Of a DNA stretch of 64,000 nt, positions 28,328 through 41,103 are shown in pieces; the first letter of the stretch is position 1; each line of letters begins with the position of its first letter. The position numbers were made by a program, and so were the translations under genes. The stretch is from an uncultured Actinomycetes bacterium. Its GTDB lineage: Bacteria; Actinomycetota; Actinomycetes; Nanopelagicales; Nanopelagicaceae. The stretch covers positions 1 through 64,000 of the forward strand of contig CAIKKN010000033.1 in assembly GCA_903827945.1 (NCBI GenBank), given 5' to 3'. The notes under the pieces were generated by a model that worked only from the letters and a program-made list of their open reading frames with translations, did no database searches and was not told the DNA's origin.

Positions 28328-30078
28328 ATGACAAACAGCAACGCAGAATCAGTAACAGGGGCGCAGTCCCTCGTGAAATCTTTGGAGCATGCAGGCGTCG
28401 ATGTGATGTTCGGAATCCCGGGCGGTGCAATTCTTCCTGCATATGATCCAATTTTTGATTCTAAAATTCGCCACATCTTGGTTCGCCACGAACAAGGCGC
28501 AGGCCATGCAGCGACAGGTTATGCGCAAGTAACTGGACGCGTTGGAGTTTGTATTGCAACATCAGGACCAGGTGCAACAAACCTTGTGACTCCTCTTGCT
28601 GACGCTCAAATGGATTCAGTTCCTGTCGTAGCAATCACAGGTCAAGTGAATTCAACATCAATCGGCACTGATGCTTTTCAGGAAGCCGATATCCGCGGAA
28701 TAACAATGCCTGTTACTAAACATAACTTCCTAGTAACAAATCCTAAAGATATTCCTCACGCAATTGCTGCCGCATTTCATATCGCATCAACAGGTCGACC
28801 AGGGGCTGTATTGGTGGACATTGCAAAGGATGCGCTTTCCGCAAAGACCACTTTTGATTTTCCAACTTCACTAAATCTTGCTGGTTACAAACCTAAGATG
28901 GTTCCTAGTGAGAGCGATGTAAGAGATGCAGCGCGTCTAATTGCTGAATCAAAGCAACCAGTACTTTACGTAGGTGGCGGGGTAATTCGCTCTAATGCAA
29001 GTAAAGAACTTATGAAACTTGCAGAATTAACCGGCGCTCCAGTTGTTACAACCTTGATGGCACTCGGTGCTTTCCCTGACAGCCATCCACAACATTTGGG
29101 AATGCCTGGAATGCATGGAACTGTTGCGGCAGTAACAGCGCTACAAAAAGCAGATCTTCTTATTACCCTTGGCGCTCGATTTGATGATCGCGTCACAGGA
29201 AAACTTTCTTCCTTTGCTCCAAACGCCAAAGTTATTCACGCGGATATCGATCCTGCGGAAATCGGCAAATTGCGCCGAGTAGATGTGCCTTTAGTAGGAG
29301 ATCTTAAAAACACCATTGATGCCCTTATTCCGGCACTTAAAGCGGAATTCAAGAAGAGCCAACCGGATATTGGGGCTTGGATTAAGCAAGTAACAGGATG
29401 GCGCGAAACATATCCGTTGGGTTACGACCACCAGCCGACGGCGCACTTTCCCCTCAATATGTAATTGAAAGACTTGGAAAAATTGCTGGGCCTGAAGCTA
29501 TTTATGTTGCGGGCGTAGGGCAACACCAGATGTGGGCTTCTCAGTTTGTTCAGTACGAGCGCCCTCGCAGTTGGTTGAATTCAGGCGGTTTAGGAACCAT
29601 GGGTTACGCAGTTCCCGCTGCGATGGGTGCAAAAGTGGGAGCACCAGATCGCACAGTTTGGGCGATTGATGGAGATGGTTGTTTCCAGATGACAAATCAA
29701 GAACTTACAACCTGCGCACTCAATGGAATTCCAATCAAAATTGCAATCATCAATAATGAAAGCCTTGGCATGGTTCGCCAATGGCAATCACTGTTCTATA
29801 ACGAGCGCTATTCCAATACTGATTTACACTCAAAGAGAATTCCAGATTTTGCAAAACTTGGTGAAGCTATGGGCTGTGTCGGATTACGCGCAGAATCGCG
29901 AGATCAAGTAGACGCTGTTATTGAAAAAGCAATGTCAATTAACGATCAACCAGTTGTGGTGGATTTTAGTGTTCATCGAGATGCAATGGTGTGGCCGATG
30001 GTTGCTGCTGGAACATCTAATGACTCAATAACTCTCGCGAGATCTCTCGCGCCCGTCTGGGATTCACAGGAGCTCTAA
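28328..30078 (+). pseudogene. ilvB: Acetolactate synthase large subunit, frameshifted as sequenced
   Basis: AHAS joins two pyruvates, or pyruvate and 2-ketobutyrate, using TPP. The first frame (to 29464) encodes the N-terminal TPP domain with the catalytic Glu in [12 protein letters not shown] and the central domain; the second frame, open through 29398-30078, encodes the C-terminal TPP domain with [14 protein letters not shown]. Reading moves -1 near 29428: YPLGYD joins [12 protein letters not shown] if one C is restored to the CC at 29428-29429. No slippery heptamer is seen. ATG 28328 has AAGGAG 7 nt upstream, better spaced than ATG 28322. Intact neighbours favour a sequencing error or very recent mutation. 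Confidence 0.85.
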
Positions 30079-30575
30079 TGGCCACTCATACACTTTCAGT
30101 TCTCGTAGAAAACAGCCCGGGTGTACTTGCACGTATCGCCTCACTGTTTTCACGCCGCGGATACAACATTGATTCACTTGCTGTTGGACCGACTGAGGAT
30201 GCAAATATTTCTCGAATGACAATTGTGATCGATGTTGAAGATCATGCCCTAGAACAGGTTATTGCCCAATTAGATAAGTTGATAGATGTCATCAGTACTG
30301 ATCGCCTTGATCCAGTGACCTCCGTTCAACGTGAACTCTTGCTTGTAAAAGTGACAACAACGGCAGTAACAAGGTCTCAAGTACTTGAGACCGTTCAGTT
30401 ATTCCGTGCCAAAGTCGTCGACGTCGCCCAAGATGCCGTCACGATCGAAGCTACGGGTAATGCAGAGAAGATTCAGGCTCTTTTGCGAGTGCTTGAGCCA
30501 TATGGAATAAAGGAACTAGTTCAGTCAGGTCTTGTCGCAATGGAGCGCGGGCTTAAACCAGGGAAAGGCAAATAA
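30078..30575 (+). CDS. ilvN: Acetolactate synthase regulatory small subunit
   Basis: IlvN activates AHAS and confers feedback inhibition by valine. The 165-aa protein has the N-terminal ACT domain (HTLSVLVENSPGVLARIASLFSRRG) and the conserved C-terminal ALS_ss domain ending near GIKELVQSGLVAMERG. The ATG overlaps the ilvB stop by one base and has AGGAG 5 nt upstream, so it depends on ilvB transcription. It is fully intact, unlike the upstream ilvB frame. Confidence 0.96.
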   Translation: MATHTLSVLVENSPGVLARIASLFSRRGYNIDSLAVGPTEDANISRMTIVIDVEDHALEQVIAQLDKLIDVISTDRLDPVTSVQRELLLVKVTTTAVTRSQVLETVQLFRAKVVDVAQDAVTIEATGNAEKIQALLRVLEPYGIKELVQSGLVAMERGLKPGKGK

Positions 30576-33198
<2,623 letters not shown>

Positions 33199-34236
33199 AT
33201 GACCTCTTACAAATTAGCTGTAATTCCAGGGGATGGAATCGGGCCAGAGGTCGTCGCTGAAGGCTTAAAAGTTCTCGATGTTATTGCAGCAAAACATGGG
33301 CTCAACTTCGCAAAGACAGAATACGAACTTGGCGCAAAGTATTGGCACAAAACAGGTGAGACTCTTCCTGACTCAGTAATGGCAGAACTTGCAAAAGCAG
33401 ATGTCATTCTCCTTGGAGCAGTTGGTGATCCAACGGTTCCGAGCGGTGTTCTTGAGCGCGGGCTTTTATTGAAGCTTCGTTTTGCATTTGATCATTACAT
33501 AAATCTCCGACCAACTCGCCTCTATCCTGGCGTTGCCTCACCACTCGCAAATCCGGGGGAAGTTGATTTTGTCGTGGTCCGTGAAGGAACTGAAGGCCCA
33601 TACATTGGCGCAGGTGGAGTTTTAGCTTTTGGCACCGAGAATGAAATCGCGACTGAGGAAAGCATTAATACTCGCCGCGGAGCAGAACGAGCTATTCGCT
33701 ACGCATTTGAAACTGCGATGAAGCGCCCTCGCAAGAAGGTCACTCTCGTGCACAAAAACAATGTTCTCACGCGCGCTGGAAATCTCTGGACTCGCGCTTT
33801 TAATGAAGTTGCATCCGAGTATCCTGACATCACCACTGATTATCTTCACGTTGATGCGGCCGCTATGTTCTTTGTGACACAACCACACCGTTTCGATGTA
33901 GTTGTGACTGACAATCTCTTTGGAGACATAATCACCGATATTGCAGCTGCAATAAGCGGGGGAATTGGACTTGCTGCTTCTGGCAATATCAACCCCACTG
34001 GTAAATTCCCATCCATGTTTGAACCAATCCATGGTTCAGCTCCGGATATTGCTGGCAAGCAACTTGCTGACCCAACCGCAACGATTTCTTCGGTTGCCAT
34101 GATGCTTGCTCATTTAGGACATGTGGATGCTGCTGCAGAAATTGCCACAGCCGTTACAAAAGATCTCGAGAACCGCGGTTCAACAAAACGCACAACTGCT
34201 GAAGTAGGAACCGCGTTAGCGGAGGCGGTTAAGTAA
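33199..34236 (+). CDS. leuB: 3-isopropylmalate dehydrogenase
   Basis: LeuB oxidises and decarboxylates 3-isopropylmalate in leucine synthesis and, in citramalate users, 3-methylmalate in isoleucine synthesis. The 345-aa enzyme has [13 protein letters not shown], the arginine-rich substrate site LRPTRLYPG, and the metal site [20 protein letters not shown]. The ATG directly follows the serA stop. Its place beside cimA supports use in both pathways. Confidence 0.95.
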   Translation: MTSYKLAVIPGDGIGPEVVAEGLKVLDVIAAKHGLNFAKTEYELGAKYWHKTGETLPDSVMAELAKADVILLGAVGDPTVPSGVLERGLLLKLRFAFDHYINLRPTRLYPGVASPLANPGEVDFVVVREGTEGPYIGAGGVLAFGTENEIATEESINTRRGAERAIRYAFETAMKRPRKKVTLVHKNNVLTRAGNLWTRAFNEVASEYPDITTDYLHVDAAAMFFVTQPHRFDVVVTDNLFGDIITDIAAAISGGIGLAASGNINPTGKFPSMFEPIHGSAPDIAGKQLADPTATISSVAMMLAHLGHVDAAAEIATAVTKDLENRGSTKRTTAEVGTALAEAVK

Positions 34237-35322
34237 ATGAAGATCAACCTCAATCCAAATTCGCAGCCTGCAAGTGATTCTTCTCGCGAAGAGAAAATTG
34301 CTGCTGGAGGATTCGGTAAGTACTACACCGACAATATGGTGATTGCTGAGTGGACTGAGGCGAGCGGTTGGAGCGATGCTGAACTTAAGGCGTATGGGCC
34401 ACTTGCAATTGATCCTGCAACGTCTGTTCTTCATTACGGCCAAGAAATATTTGAAGGAATGAAGGCATATACCCAGCCAGATGGGGGAGTTAGTCTCTTT
34501 CGTCCTACTGCAAATGCCGAGCGTTTTAATAAGAGCGCCGTCCGTATGGCTCTTCCTGAAATTCCGGTTGAAGATTTTGTAGAAACTGTGCAGGCGCTTG
34601 TGAAGCAGGATATTAAGTGGGTTCCAAAAAATATTGGTGAGTCTCTTTATATTCGCCCATTCATGATTGCCACCGAAGTTGGCCTTGGAGTTCGACCATC
34701 AAATCATGCAACATATCTAGTTATCACAACTCCCGCATCTGCCTATTTTGATCCAAGCAAAGCTGTAACCGTTTGGATTTCAACAGAGTTTGTAAGGGCT
34801 GCCAAAGGTGGCACCGGCGCAGCGAAAACTGGCGGAAATTACGCAGCTTCACTCCTTGCCCAAAAACAAGCAGCAGCAGAAGGATGCGACCAAGTCGTGT
34901 GGCTAGATGCAATTGAGCACAAGTGGGTTGAAGAAATGGGCGGCATGAACCTTTACTTCGTAAAGGGCCAAGGTAAAGACGCAACAATCTTTACTCCCAA
35001 ACTTACTGGAACACTTCTTGCTGGCATAACTCGCGACTCCATTCTTACCGTCGCTAAAGATTTGGGTTACAAAGTTGAAGAAGGAATGATTTCAACAGAT
35101 GAATGGCGCGATGGCGTGGCATCAGGTGAAATCACGGAGATTTTTGCATGTGGAACCGCTGCAGTTGTTTCGCCAATCGGTATGGCAAAGAGCGCTCAAG
35201 GCGAATGGAAAACTGGAGATGGCGAGCCAGGGCAAATCACTATGGAAATTCGAAATCATTTGCTTGGCATTCAGCACGGAACAATTGAAGATAAGCATGG
35301 CTGGAACGTGCGAGTTAAATAA
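34237..35322 (+). CDS. ilvE: Branched-chain amino acid aminotransferase
   Basis: IlvE makes Leu, Ile and Val from the keto acids with glutamate as donor, using PLP. The 361-aa class IV aminotransferase has LHYGQEIFEGMKAY, IRPFMIATE, the PLP-lysine region TGGNYAASLLAQKQA, and the signature EEMGGMNLYFV. The ATG directly follows the leuB stop and the stop overlaps cimA by one base. Length is typical of the actinobacterial long form. Confidence 0.95.
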   Translation: MKINLNPNSQPASDSSREEKIAAGGFGKYYTDNMVIAEWTEASGWSDAELKAYGPLAIDPATSVLHYGQEIFEGMKAYTQPDGGVSLFRPTANAERFNKSAVRMALPEIPVEDFVETVQALVKQDIKWVPKNIGESLYIRPFMIATEVGLGVRPSNHATYLVITTPASAYFDPSKAVTVWISTEFVRAAKGGTGAAKTGGNYAASLLAQKQAAAEGCDQVVWLDAIEHKWVEEMGGMNLYFVKGQGKDATIFTPKLTGTLLAGITRDSILTVAKDLGYKVEEGMISTDEWRDGVASGEITEIFACGTAAVVSPIGMAKSAQGEWKTGDGEPGQITMEIRNHLLGIQHGTIEDKHGWNVRVK

Positions 35323-36911
35323 TGACAATCTCCGATGCTTTTCATATCTACGACACCACTCTTCGCGATGGTGCGCAGCAAGAAGGTCTCAATCTTTCGG
35401 TTCATGACAAGCTTGCAATCGCACGACACCTAGATGACCTTGGCGTTGGATTTATTGAAGGCGGATGGCCAGGAGCGAATCCCAAGGATACCGAATTTTT
35501 TAAGCGCGCCCAGAGCGAACTCAAACTTATGAACGCAACCTTTGTCGCATTCGGAGCAACGCGTCGCCCCAATGTAAAAGCAGCCGATGACGTACTGCTT
35601 CGCGCTCTTGCAGATTCAGGTGCTCCCGTAGTGACACTTGTTGCAAAGAGCCATGATCGACACGTAGATCTTGCTTTAAAGACAAATCTTGATGAGAACC
35701 TTGCAATGATTAAGGACTCAATTCAATTTCTGAAGGGAAATGGACAGCGTGTTTTCTTGGACGCAGAACATTTCTTCGATGGTTATAAATCAAATCGTAA
35801 TTATGCTCTTGAAGTCATCCGTGTGGCCATGGAAGCGGGCGCAGATGTCGCAGCTCTCTGTGATACAAATGGCGGAATGCTTCCGGATGAATTGCAGCAA
35901 GTTGTCCATGATGTATTGCAAAGCTCATCAGCTCGACTCGGTATTCATTGTCACAATGACACCGGTTGTGCGATTGCAAACTCACTTGCAGCAGTTGAAG
36001 CCGGCGTAACCCACGTTCAAGGCACTCTCAATGGTTATGGAGAGCGCACCGGAAACGCGGACTTAGTTTCGATCATTGCAAACTTAGAATTGAAGAAGAA
36101 CAAGCCGGTTCTCCCTGCTGGATCACTTCGTGAGTCTTTCCGTATCGCTCATGCTGTTGCTGAAGTAACTAATGTTTCCCCAAGTCCTCGCCAGCCATAC
36201 GTTGGAGTCTCGGCCTTCGCACATAAAGCGGGGCTACACGCATCCGCTATCAAAGTAGACCCAAATCTTTATCAACATGAAGATCCTGCAACTGTTGGAA
36301 ACGATATGCGTATGTTGGTATCTGATATGGCAGGACGGGCATCCATCGAGTTGAAGTCTCTCGAACTTGGAGTTGATCTTGGCGACGATAAAGATGTAGT
36401 CACTCGTGTCGTTGCTCGCGTAAAAGAAATGGAATCCAGGGGCTTTACTTTTGAAGCAGCCGATGCATCATTTGAACTTCTTTTGCTTGAAGAACTAAAC
36501 GGAAAGCGTCCCCAATTTTTTGAGCTTGAAGACTGGACCACAAGCGTCCACGGTGGGGATGAAGCAACCGTAACATCGAGTGCTACCGTCACGATTAAAG
36601 CTAAAGGTGAAACGATTAAAGCAGTTGGTTCTGGAAATGGCCCAGTGAACGCCATTGATATGGCCATTCGTTCCGGGTTGGAAAAGATTTATCCTGAACT
36701 TTCCAAGCTTGAACTCACAGATTACAAAGTGCGAATCCTTGAAGGACGTCTGGGAACTGGCGCAGTAACTCGCGTACTTGTTGAAACCAGCGACGGAGAA
36801 GGCGAATGGAGCACGATTGGCGTTCACGAAAACGTGATTGCAGCTTCTGCAATGGCCCTTGAAGATGCCGTCACATTCGGACTTCTTCGCCAAGGCCGTA
36901 AGCCAGAGTAA
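35322..36911 (+). CDS. cimA: (R)-citramalate synthase
   Basis: CimA condenses pyruvate and acetyl-CoA to citramalate, a threonine-independent route to 2-ketobutyrate and isoleucine. The 529-aa protein has the HMGL-like TIM barrel opening IYDTTLRDGAQQEG, the metal-binding segment GIHCHNDTGCA, AFAHKAGLHASA, and a C-terminal LeuA-type allosteric dimer domain. The pattern FIEGGWPGANPKD fits CimA better than LeuA. It ends the serA-leuB-ilvE-cimA run. Confidence 0.92.
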   Translation: MTISDAFHIYDTTLRDGAQQEGLNLSVHDKLAIARHLDDLGVGFIEGGWPGANPKDTEFFKRAQSELKLMNATFVAFGATRRPNVKAADDVLLRALADSGAPVVTLVAKSHDRHVDLALKTNLDENLAMIKDSIQFLKGNGQRVFLDAEHFFDGYKSNRNYALEVIRVAMEAGADVAALCDTNGGMLPDELQQVVHDVLQSSSARLGIHCHNDTGCAIANSLAAVEAGVTHVQGTLNGYGERTGNADLVSIIANLELKKNKPVLPAGSLRESFRIAHAVAEVTNVSPSPRQPYVGVSAFAHKAGLHASAIKVDPNLYQHEDPATVGNDMRMLVSDMAGRASIELKSLELGVDLGDDKDVVTRVVARVKEMESRGFTFEAADASFELLLLEELNGKRPQFFELEDWTTSVHGGDEATVTSSATVTIKAKGETIKAVGSGNGPVNAIDMAIRSGLEKIYPELSKLELTDYKVRILEGRLGTGAVTRVLVETSDGEGEWSTIGVHENVIAASAMALEDAVTFGLLRQGRKPE

Positions 36912-36914
36912 AGT
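36909..36914 (+). promoter_or_regulatory. xerC -10 element, leaderless type
   Basis: TAAAGT overlaps the cimA stop and ends exactly 6 nt before the xerC ATG. The intervening GGGGGA touches the ATG and is too close to act as a ribosome-binding site, which favours leaderless initiation. Confidence 0.5.
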
Positions 36915-36920
36915 GGGGGA

Positions 36921-37820
36921 ATGTCCTCACCACTGATTGCGCAATACGAGGAGCATCTAGCTCTCGTACGCAACCTAGCAGAGAACTCAATCCGCGGTTA
37001 TGTCAGTGACCTCGAATCATTTTTGAAACACTTAGAGACTTTGAAAATTGGCGAATTCAAGGATTTGGATCTATCGCATATTCGATCTTGGTTGGCACAA
37101 TTGCAAGCAAATGGCGCAACCCGTTCGACACTTGCTCGTCGAATAGTTTCAATGCGGGCATTTACATATTGGGCGGCGAGTAACGGCTGGATCAGATCTG
37201 ACTATGGAGCGTCTTTAGCGATTCCAAAGCCGCAACCACATCTACCTGAAGTTTTGGACATTGCCGACACTGAGATTGTTTTAGCATCTCTGCAACTCAA
37301 AGCAAGTGAAGATCCGACGCCAGTCAATGTTCGCAACTTGGCGATGGTCGAGGTTCTCTATGCATCGGGAATTCGTATCTCAGAGCTATGCGGCCTAGAT
37401 ATTCTTTCAATTGATACATCTCGAAACACATTGAGAGTCATCGGCAAGGGCAATAAGGAGCGAGTTGTACCAATTGGAATTCCAGCAATGGATGCGTTAC
37501 AAAATTACCTCAAGAGCGCTCGGACAGAAATGGTGAATGAGAAATCAGGAAGTGCTGTTTTTCTTGGCTCTCGCGGAAAGAGAATTGATCAACGAACTGC
37601 TCGAGACGCTGTTTACGATGCAATGCAAGCAATCGGATCATCGATGGGACCTCATGGATTGCGCCACACGGCTGCGACCCACCTTCTTGAGGGAGGAGCG
37701 GATCTGCGCACGGTTCAAGAAATATTGGGCCATTCATCTCTTGCCACCACCCAGATTTACACACATGTATCGCCAGAAAGACTCCAAAAAGCATACGAGC
37801 AAGCACATCCGCGTGCTTGA
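36921..37820 (+). CDS. xerC: Tyrosine recombinase XerC
   Basis: XerC resolves chromosome dimers at dif with XerD. The 299-aa protein has the N-terminal SAM-like core-binding domain (about 1-95) and the catalytic domain with Arg152 (SGIRISELCG), Lys176, His245 and Arg248 (HGLRHT), His271 (LGHSSLATTQIYTHV) and nucleophile Tyr280. It lies just upstream of rpsB, a common actinobacterial position. XerC rather than XerD is judged from context. No nearby phage or integron genes are present. Confidence 0.9.
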   Translation: MSSPLIAQYEEHLALVRNLAENSIRGYVSDLESFLKHLETLKIGEFKDLDLSHIRSWLAQLQANGATRSTLARRIVSMRAFTYWAASNGWIRSDYGASLAIPKPQPHLPEVLDIADTEIVLASLQLKASEDPTPVNVRNLAMVEVLYASGIRISELCGLDILSIDTSRNTLRVIGKGNKERVVPIGIPAMDALQNYLKSARTEMVNEKSGSAVFLGSRGKRIDQRTARDAVYDAMQAIGSSMGPHGLRHTAATHLLEGGADLRTVQEILGHSSLATTQIYTHVSPERLQKAYEQAHPRA

Positions 37821-37832
37821 AAGGGCTTGATT

Positions 37833-37860
37833 TTGCCCCCGCGGGAGAGCCCAATAAGAT
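37833..37860 (+). promoter_or_regulatory. Probable promoter of rpsB-tsf
   Basis: TTGCCC (37833-37838) and TAAGAT (37855-37860) are spaced 16 nt apart downstream of xerC. Transcription would start near 37867, giving a leader of about 200 nt before rpsB. Confidence 0.45.
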
Positions 37861-37866
37861 TCACCC

Positions 37867-38069
37867 AGCAGGAAAGCCAGTTTTCTGGAGGTCCTGACTT
37901 CACACGTCTTACTCATTCATTTATTTATTGAATGATTGAGAACCACTTCGGTCTCGGTGTTCGCACTGAGTCGGTGACAAGACGTTAGAGATTCAACAAA
38001 TTGTTGGGTCGTTAACCGAGTGCGTATTTCAGCTTGCCGCTGGAGTATGCAATAAAGGAGCGTGCCGCC
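37867..38069 (+). promoter_or_regulatory. Structured 5' leader of rpsB
   Basis: The leader shows CCAG-TTTT-CTGG (37878-37889), an AT-rich inverted repeat TCATTCA/TGAATGA around 37914-37936, and a 7-bp hairpin CTCGGTG-TTCG-CACTGAG at 37953-37970. Long rpsB leaders often serve as S2 autoregulatory sites. No specific known motif is recognised here. Confidence 0.4.
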
Positions 38070-38885
38070 ATGGCGGTTGTAACAATGAGAGAACTCCTCG
38101 ACAGCGGAGTCCATTTCGGACACCAGACTCGTCGTTGGAATCCAAAAATGAAGCGCTACATTTTCACAGAGCGCAATGGAATTTACATCATCGATATTCA
38201 GCAATCTCTTGCTCTTATCGACAGCGCATACGAGTTCATTAAGAACACAGTTGCAAAGGGTGGCCACGTACTATTCGTTGGAACCAAGAAGCAAGCACAT
38301 GCACCTATCAAGGAGCAGTCAGCTCGTGTGGATATGCCTTACGTAACAGAGCGTTGGCTCGGTGGAATGCTTACAAACTTCCCAACCGTCTACAAGCGTA
38401 TTCAGCGTTTGAAGGAGCTCGAGCTTCTTGAAGAAAAGAATGATCAACTTCTGACAAAGAAGGAACTTCTTGTTCTTCGTCGCGAGCGCGAAAAGCTTAC
38501 AAAGAACCTCGAAGGTATCCGTAACATGACCAAGTTGCCTTCAGCAATTTGGGTTGTCGACACAAAGAAGGAACACCTTGCTGTGGCAGAAGCTCACAAG
38601 TTGGGTATTCCAGTTGTTGCAATCTTGGATACAAACTGCGATCCAGATGAAGTTGACTTTAAGATTCCTGGTAACGATGATGCAATCCGTTCAATCGGTT
38701 TGCTAACCCGCGTTATTGCTGATGCTGCAGCTGCTGGTCTTGCTGCTCGCTCTGCAAACGCTGCATCAAACCCAGATAAGGCACCAGCAGCCGTTGCAAC
38801 AGATGCAGACAAGCTTGCAGAAGAAATTCTTGCAGCTGCTCCTGCAGATGTCGCTGCAGCTACAGCAACCGAAGTTAAGGAGTAA
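38070..38885 (+). CDS. rpsB: 30S ribosomal protein S2
   Basis: S2 (271 aa) joins late to the 30S head. Signatures are [22 protein letters not shown] and the C-terminal core with [29 protein letters not shown] split by the usual coiled-coil arm. The last 35 residues are an Ala-rich tail. ATG 38070 is chosen because AAAGGAG (38054-38060) precedes it and S2 begins with AVVTMRELL; an upstream in-frame TTG at 38034 is not needed. tsf follows after 6 nt. Confidence 0.96.
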   Translation: MAVVTMRELLDSGVHFGHQTRRWNPKMKRYIFTERNGIYIIDIQQSLALIDSAYEFIKNTVAKGGHVLFVGTKKQAHAPIKEQSARVDMPYVTERWLGGMLTNFPTVYKRIQRLKELELLEEKNDQLLTKKELLVLRREREKLTKNLEGIRNMTKLPSAIWVVDTKKEHLAVAEAHKLGIPVVAILDTNCDPDEVDFKIPGNDDAIRSIGLLTRVIADAAAAGLAARSANAASNPDKAPAAVATDADKLAEEILAAAPADVAAATATEVKE

Positions 38886-38891
38886 TACGAA

Positions 38892-39719
38892 TTGGCTTAC
38901 ACAGCACAAGATGTAAAGAATCTGCGCGAACAAACCGCTGCAGGAATGCTTGATTGTAAGAAAGCACTCGATGAAGCTGATGGTGATTTTGCAAAGGCAG
39001 TTGAAATCATTCGCGTTAAAGGTTTGAAAGGCGTCACAAAGCGTGAAGGCCGTGCAACCTCTAATGGCTTGGTAATTGCAAAGGCTGAAGGCACTCGTGG
39101 GGTTATGCTCGAACTTAATTGCGAAACAGATTTCGTAGCTAAAGGTGAGCGTTTCCAAGAGCTTGCAAACGAGCTCTTGAACCACCTCTCGACATCCGGC
39201 ACCAGCGAACTTTCTGCTTTCTTGGCTTCAACTCTTCCAAGTGGCCAGACTGTTCAAGCGCGCGTTGATGAAGGTAATGCAACCCTCGGCGAGAAGATTG
39301 AAATTCGTCGTATTGCAGTACTTGAGGGATCACCAGTTTCTCTTTACCTTCACCGCACAAACCCAGACCTTCCACCACAACTTGGTGTTTTGGTTCAACT
39401 TACAGCCGATGCTGTTGAGGCAGGCAAGGATGTTGCACAGCACATTGCTGCATTCGCTCCTCAATTCGTTCGCCGTGAAGACATTCCTGCCGATCAAATC
39501 GAGGCAGAGCGTCGCATTGCCGAAGAGACAGCTCGCGCCGAGGGCAAGCCAGAGGCTTCTCTCACCAAGATTGTCGAAGGTCGCGTGACTGGTTTCGTCA
39601 AGGAAATCAGCCTTCTCGAGCAAGCTTTTGCTAAGGATGCGAAGAAGACAGTCCAACAAATCCTCGATGAGGCAAAGACCGCTGTGTCGGCGTTTCACCG
39701 ATTCAAGGTTGGGCAGTAA
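38892..39719 (+). CDS. tsf: Elongation factor Ts
   Basis: EF-Ts recycles EF-Tu by releasing GDP. The 275-aa protein opens AYTAQDVKNLREQTAAGMLDCKKAL and contains the core signature ELNCETDFVAKGERFQELA. It starts at TTG 38892, decided by AAGGAG (38877-38882) at the end of rpsB with 9-nt spacing and by the fact that family homology begins at the next codon. Use of TTG may lower EF-Ts output relative to S2. Confidence 0.95.
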   Translation: MAYTAQDVKNLREQTAAGMLDCKKALDEADGDFAKAVEIIRVKGLKGVTKREGRATSNGLVIAKAEGTRGVMLELNCETDFVAKGERFQELANELLNHLSTSGTSELSAFLASTLPSGQTVQARVDEGNATLGEKIEIRRIAVLEGSPVSLYLHRTNPDLPPQLGVLVQLTADAVEAGKDVAQHIAAFAPQFVRREDIPADQIEAERRIAEETARAEGKPEASLTKIVEGRVTGFVKEISLLEQAFAKDAKKTVQQILDEAKTAVSAFHRFKVGQ

Positions 39720-39774
39720 TCTCATCCAGTAGAACTAGCGATTAGTTAGAAATTAAGCGAAAGGAGCACTTCTC

Positions 39775-40497
39775 ATGGCCCGCAAAGGTTACAAGAGAGT
39801 GCTCCTTAAGCTTTCTGGAGAAGTTTTTGGTGGAGTAAAAGGCATTGGTGTTGATCCCGATGTTGTTCACGATATTGCATCACAAATCGCAGATGTCGTT
39901 CGCGGCGGAACAGAAGTAGCGATTGTTGTCGGAGGCGGAAATTATTTCCGTGGAGCAGAACTCCAACAGCGCGGAATGGATCGCGCTAGAGCCGACTATA
40001 TGGGAATGCTCGGAACCGTTATGAATTGTCTAGCGCTTCAGGACTTCCTAGAAAAAGAAAATATTGAAACACGAGTACAAACCGCGATCACAATGGGACA
40101 AGTTGCAGAGCCATACATCCCACGCCGCTCAATTCGCCATCTAGAAAAAGGCCGCGTAGTAATTTTTGGTGCAGGTGCGGGCATGCCTTTCTTCACAACC
40201 GATACTGTCGCTGCGCAGCGCGCGCTTGAAATTGGCGCCGAGTGTTTATTGCTTGCCAAGAGTGGAGTGGATGGCGTTTACACCGCTGACCCTAAGAAGG
40301 ATCCCACCGCAACAAAATATGACTCGGTGAGTTATGACGATGTGCTGTCAAAGTCACTTGCAGTTGCAGATGCCGCAGCATTTAGCCTCTGCCGTGAGAA
40401 TAACCTTCCAATCATTGTTTTCGATCTTAAGAACAAAGGAAATATCGCTCGCGCAGTAAAGGGTGATCAAATCGGAACGCTCGTTTCCGGAAATTGA
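39775..40497 (+). CDS. pyrH: Uridylate kinase
   Basis: PyrH phosphorylates UMP and belongs to the amino acid kinase fold. The 240-aa protein has [13 protein letters not shown], the [12 protein letters not shown] segment, [20 protein letters not shown] and [21 protein letters not shown] (39760-39766) precedes the ATG. It sits between tsf and frr as in most bacteria. Confidence 0.97.
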   Translation: MARKGYKRVLLKLSGEVFGGVKGIGVDPDVVHDIASQIADVVRGGTEVAIVVGGGNYFRGAELQQRGMDRARADYMGMLGTVMNCLALQDFLEKENIETRVQTAITMGQVAEPYIPRRSIRHLEKGRVVIFGAGAGMPFFTTDTVAAQRALEIGAECLLLAKSGVDGVYTADPKKDPTATKYDSVSYDDVLSKSLAVADAAAFSLCRENNLPIIVFDLKNKGNIARAVKGDQIGTLVSGN

Positions 40498-40524
40498 TAG
40501 ATTGATAAAGGGGAACTAAGCGAT

Positions 40525-41088
40525 ATGTCTGATCTAAACGCGCTATTGGCTGATGCCAATTCGAAAATGACCAAAGCAATCGAAGTTGCTAAAGATGATT
40601 TCGGTGCGATCCGAACTGGACGTGCTCACCCTTCAATGTTTGCCAAGATTATGGTCGACTACTACGGCTCTTTTACTCCACTTGCCTCATTGGCAACAAT
40701 CCAAGTTCCTGAAAACCGCATGGCGCTGGTCAGCCCATTTGATAAGGGAGCAATAGCCCTTGTTGAAAAAGCTATCCGCGAATCTGATTTAGGCGTAAAT
40801 CCTCAAACAGATGGTGGAGTAATTCGTGTTAATTTTCCTCAACTTACAGAAGAGCGCCGCAAGGATTACATTAAGGTAGCCCGAAACAAGGCCGAGGATT
40901 CACGAATCTCAATCCGAAATATCCGCCGTGCAACAAAAGAAGCGATGGAAAAGATGGAAAAAGACGGTGATGCCGGCAAGGATGACGTGGCCCGCGCAGA
41001 AAAAGACCTAGAAAAAACAACAAGTGACCATGTAGCAAAAATTGATGAACTCTTGAAGCATAAGGAAGCTGAGCTTCTCGAGGTTTAA
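40525..41088 (+). CDS. frr: Ribosome recycling factor
   Basis: RRF splits post-termination ribosomes with EF-G. The 187-aa protein has the three-helix bundle pattern and signatures FGAIRTGRAHPSMFAKIMVDYYG, IQVPENRMALVSPFDKGAI and EERRKDYIKVARNKAEDSRISIRNIRR. A ribosome-binding site AAAGGGGA (40507-40514) lies 10 nt upstream. Length is normal. Confidence 0.97.
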   Translation: MSDLNALLADANSKMTKAIEVAKDDFGAIRTGRAHPSMFAKIMVDYYGSFTPLASLATIQVPENRMALVSPFDKGAIALVEKAIRESDLGVNPQTDGGVIRVNFPQLTEERRKDYIKVARNKAEDSRISIRNIRRATKEAMEKMEKDGDAGKDDVARAEKDLEKTTSDHVAKIDELLKHKEAELLEV

Positions 41089-41103
41089 AACTCGAACAGA
41101 ATT

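Noticed and set aside
29398-30078. Separate gene for a 226-aa TPP-binding protein after ilvB
   Set aside because: Its first residues before PPADG are not family-like and there is no ribosome-binding site; it is the C-terminal part of ilvB displaced by a one-base shift.
36921-37820. Phage or integron integrase
   Set aside because: The tyrosine recombinase sits at the usual xerC position beside rpsB, with no att-like repeats, tRNA or phage genes nearby.
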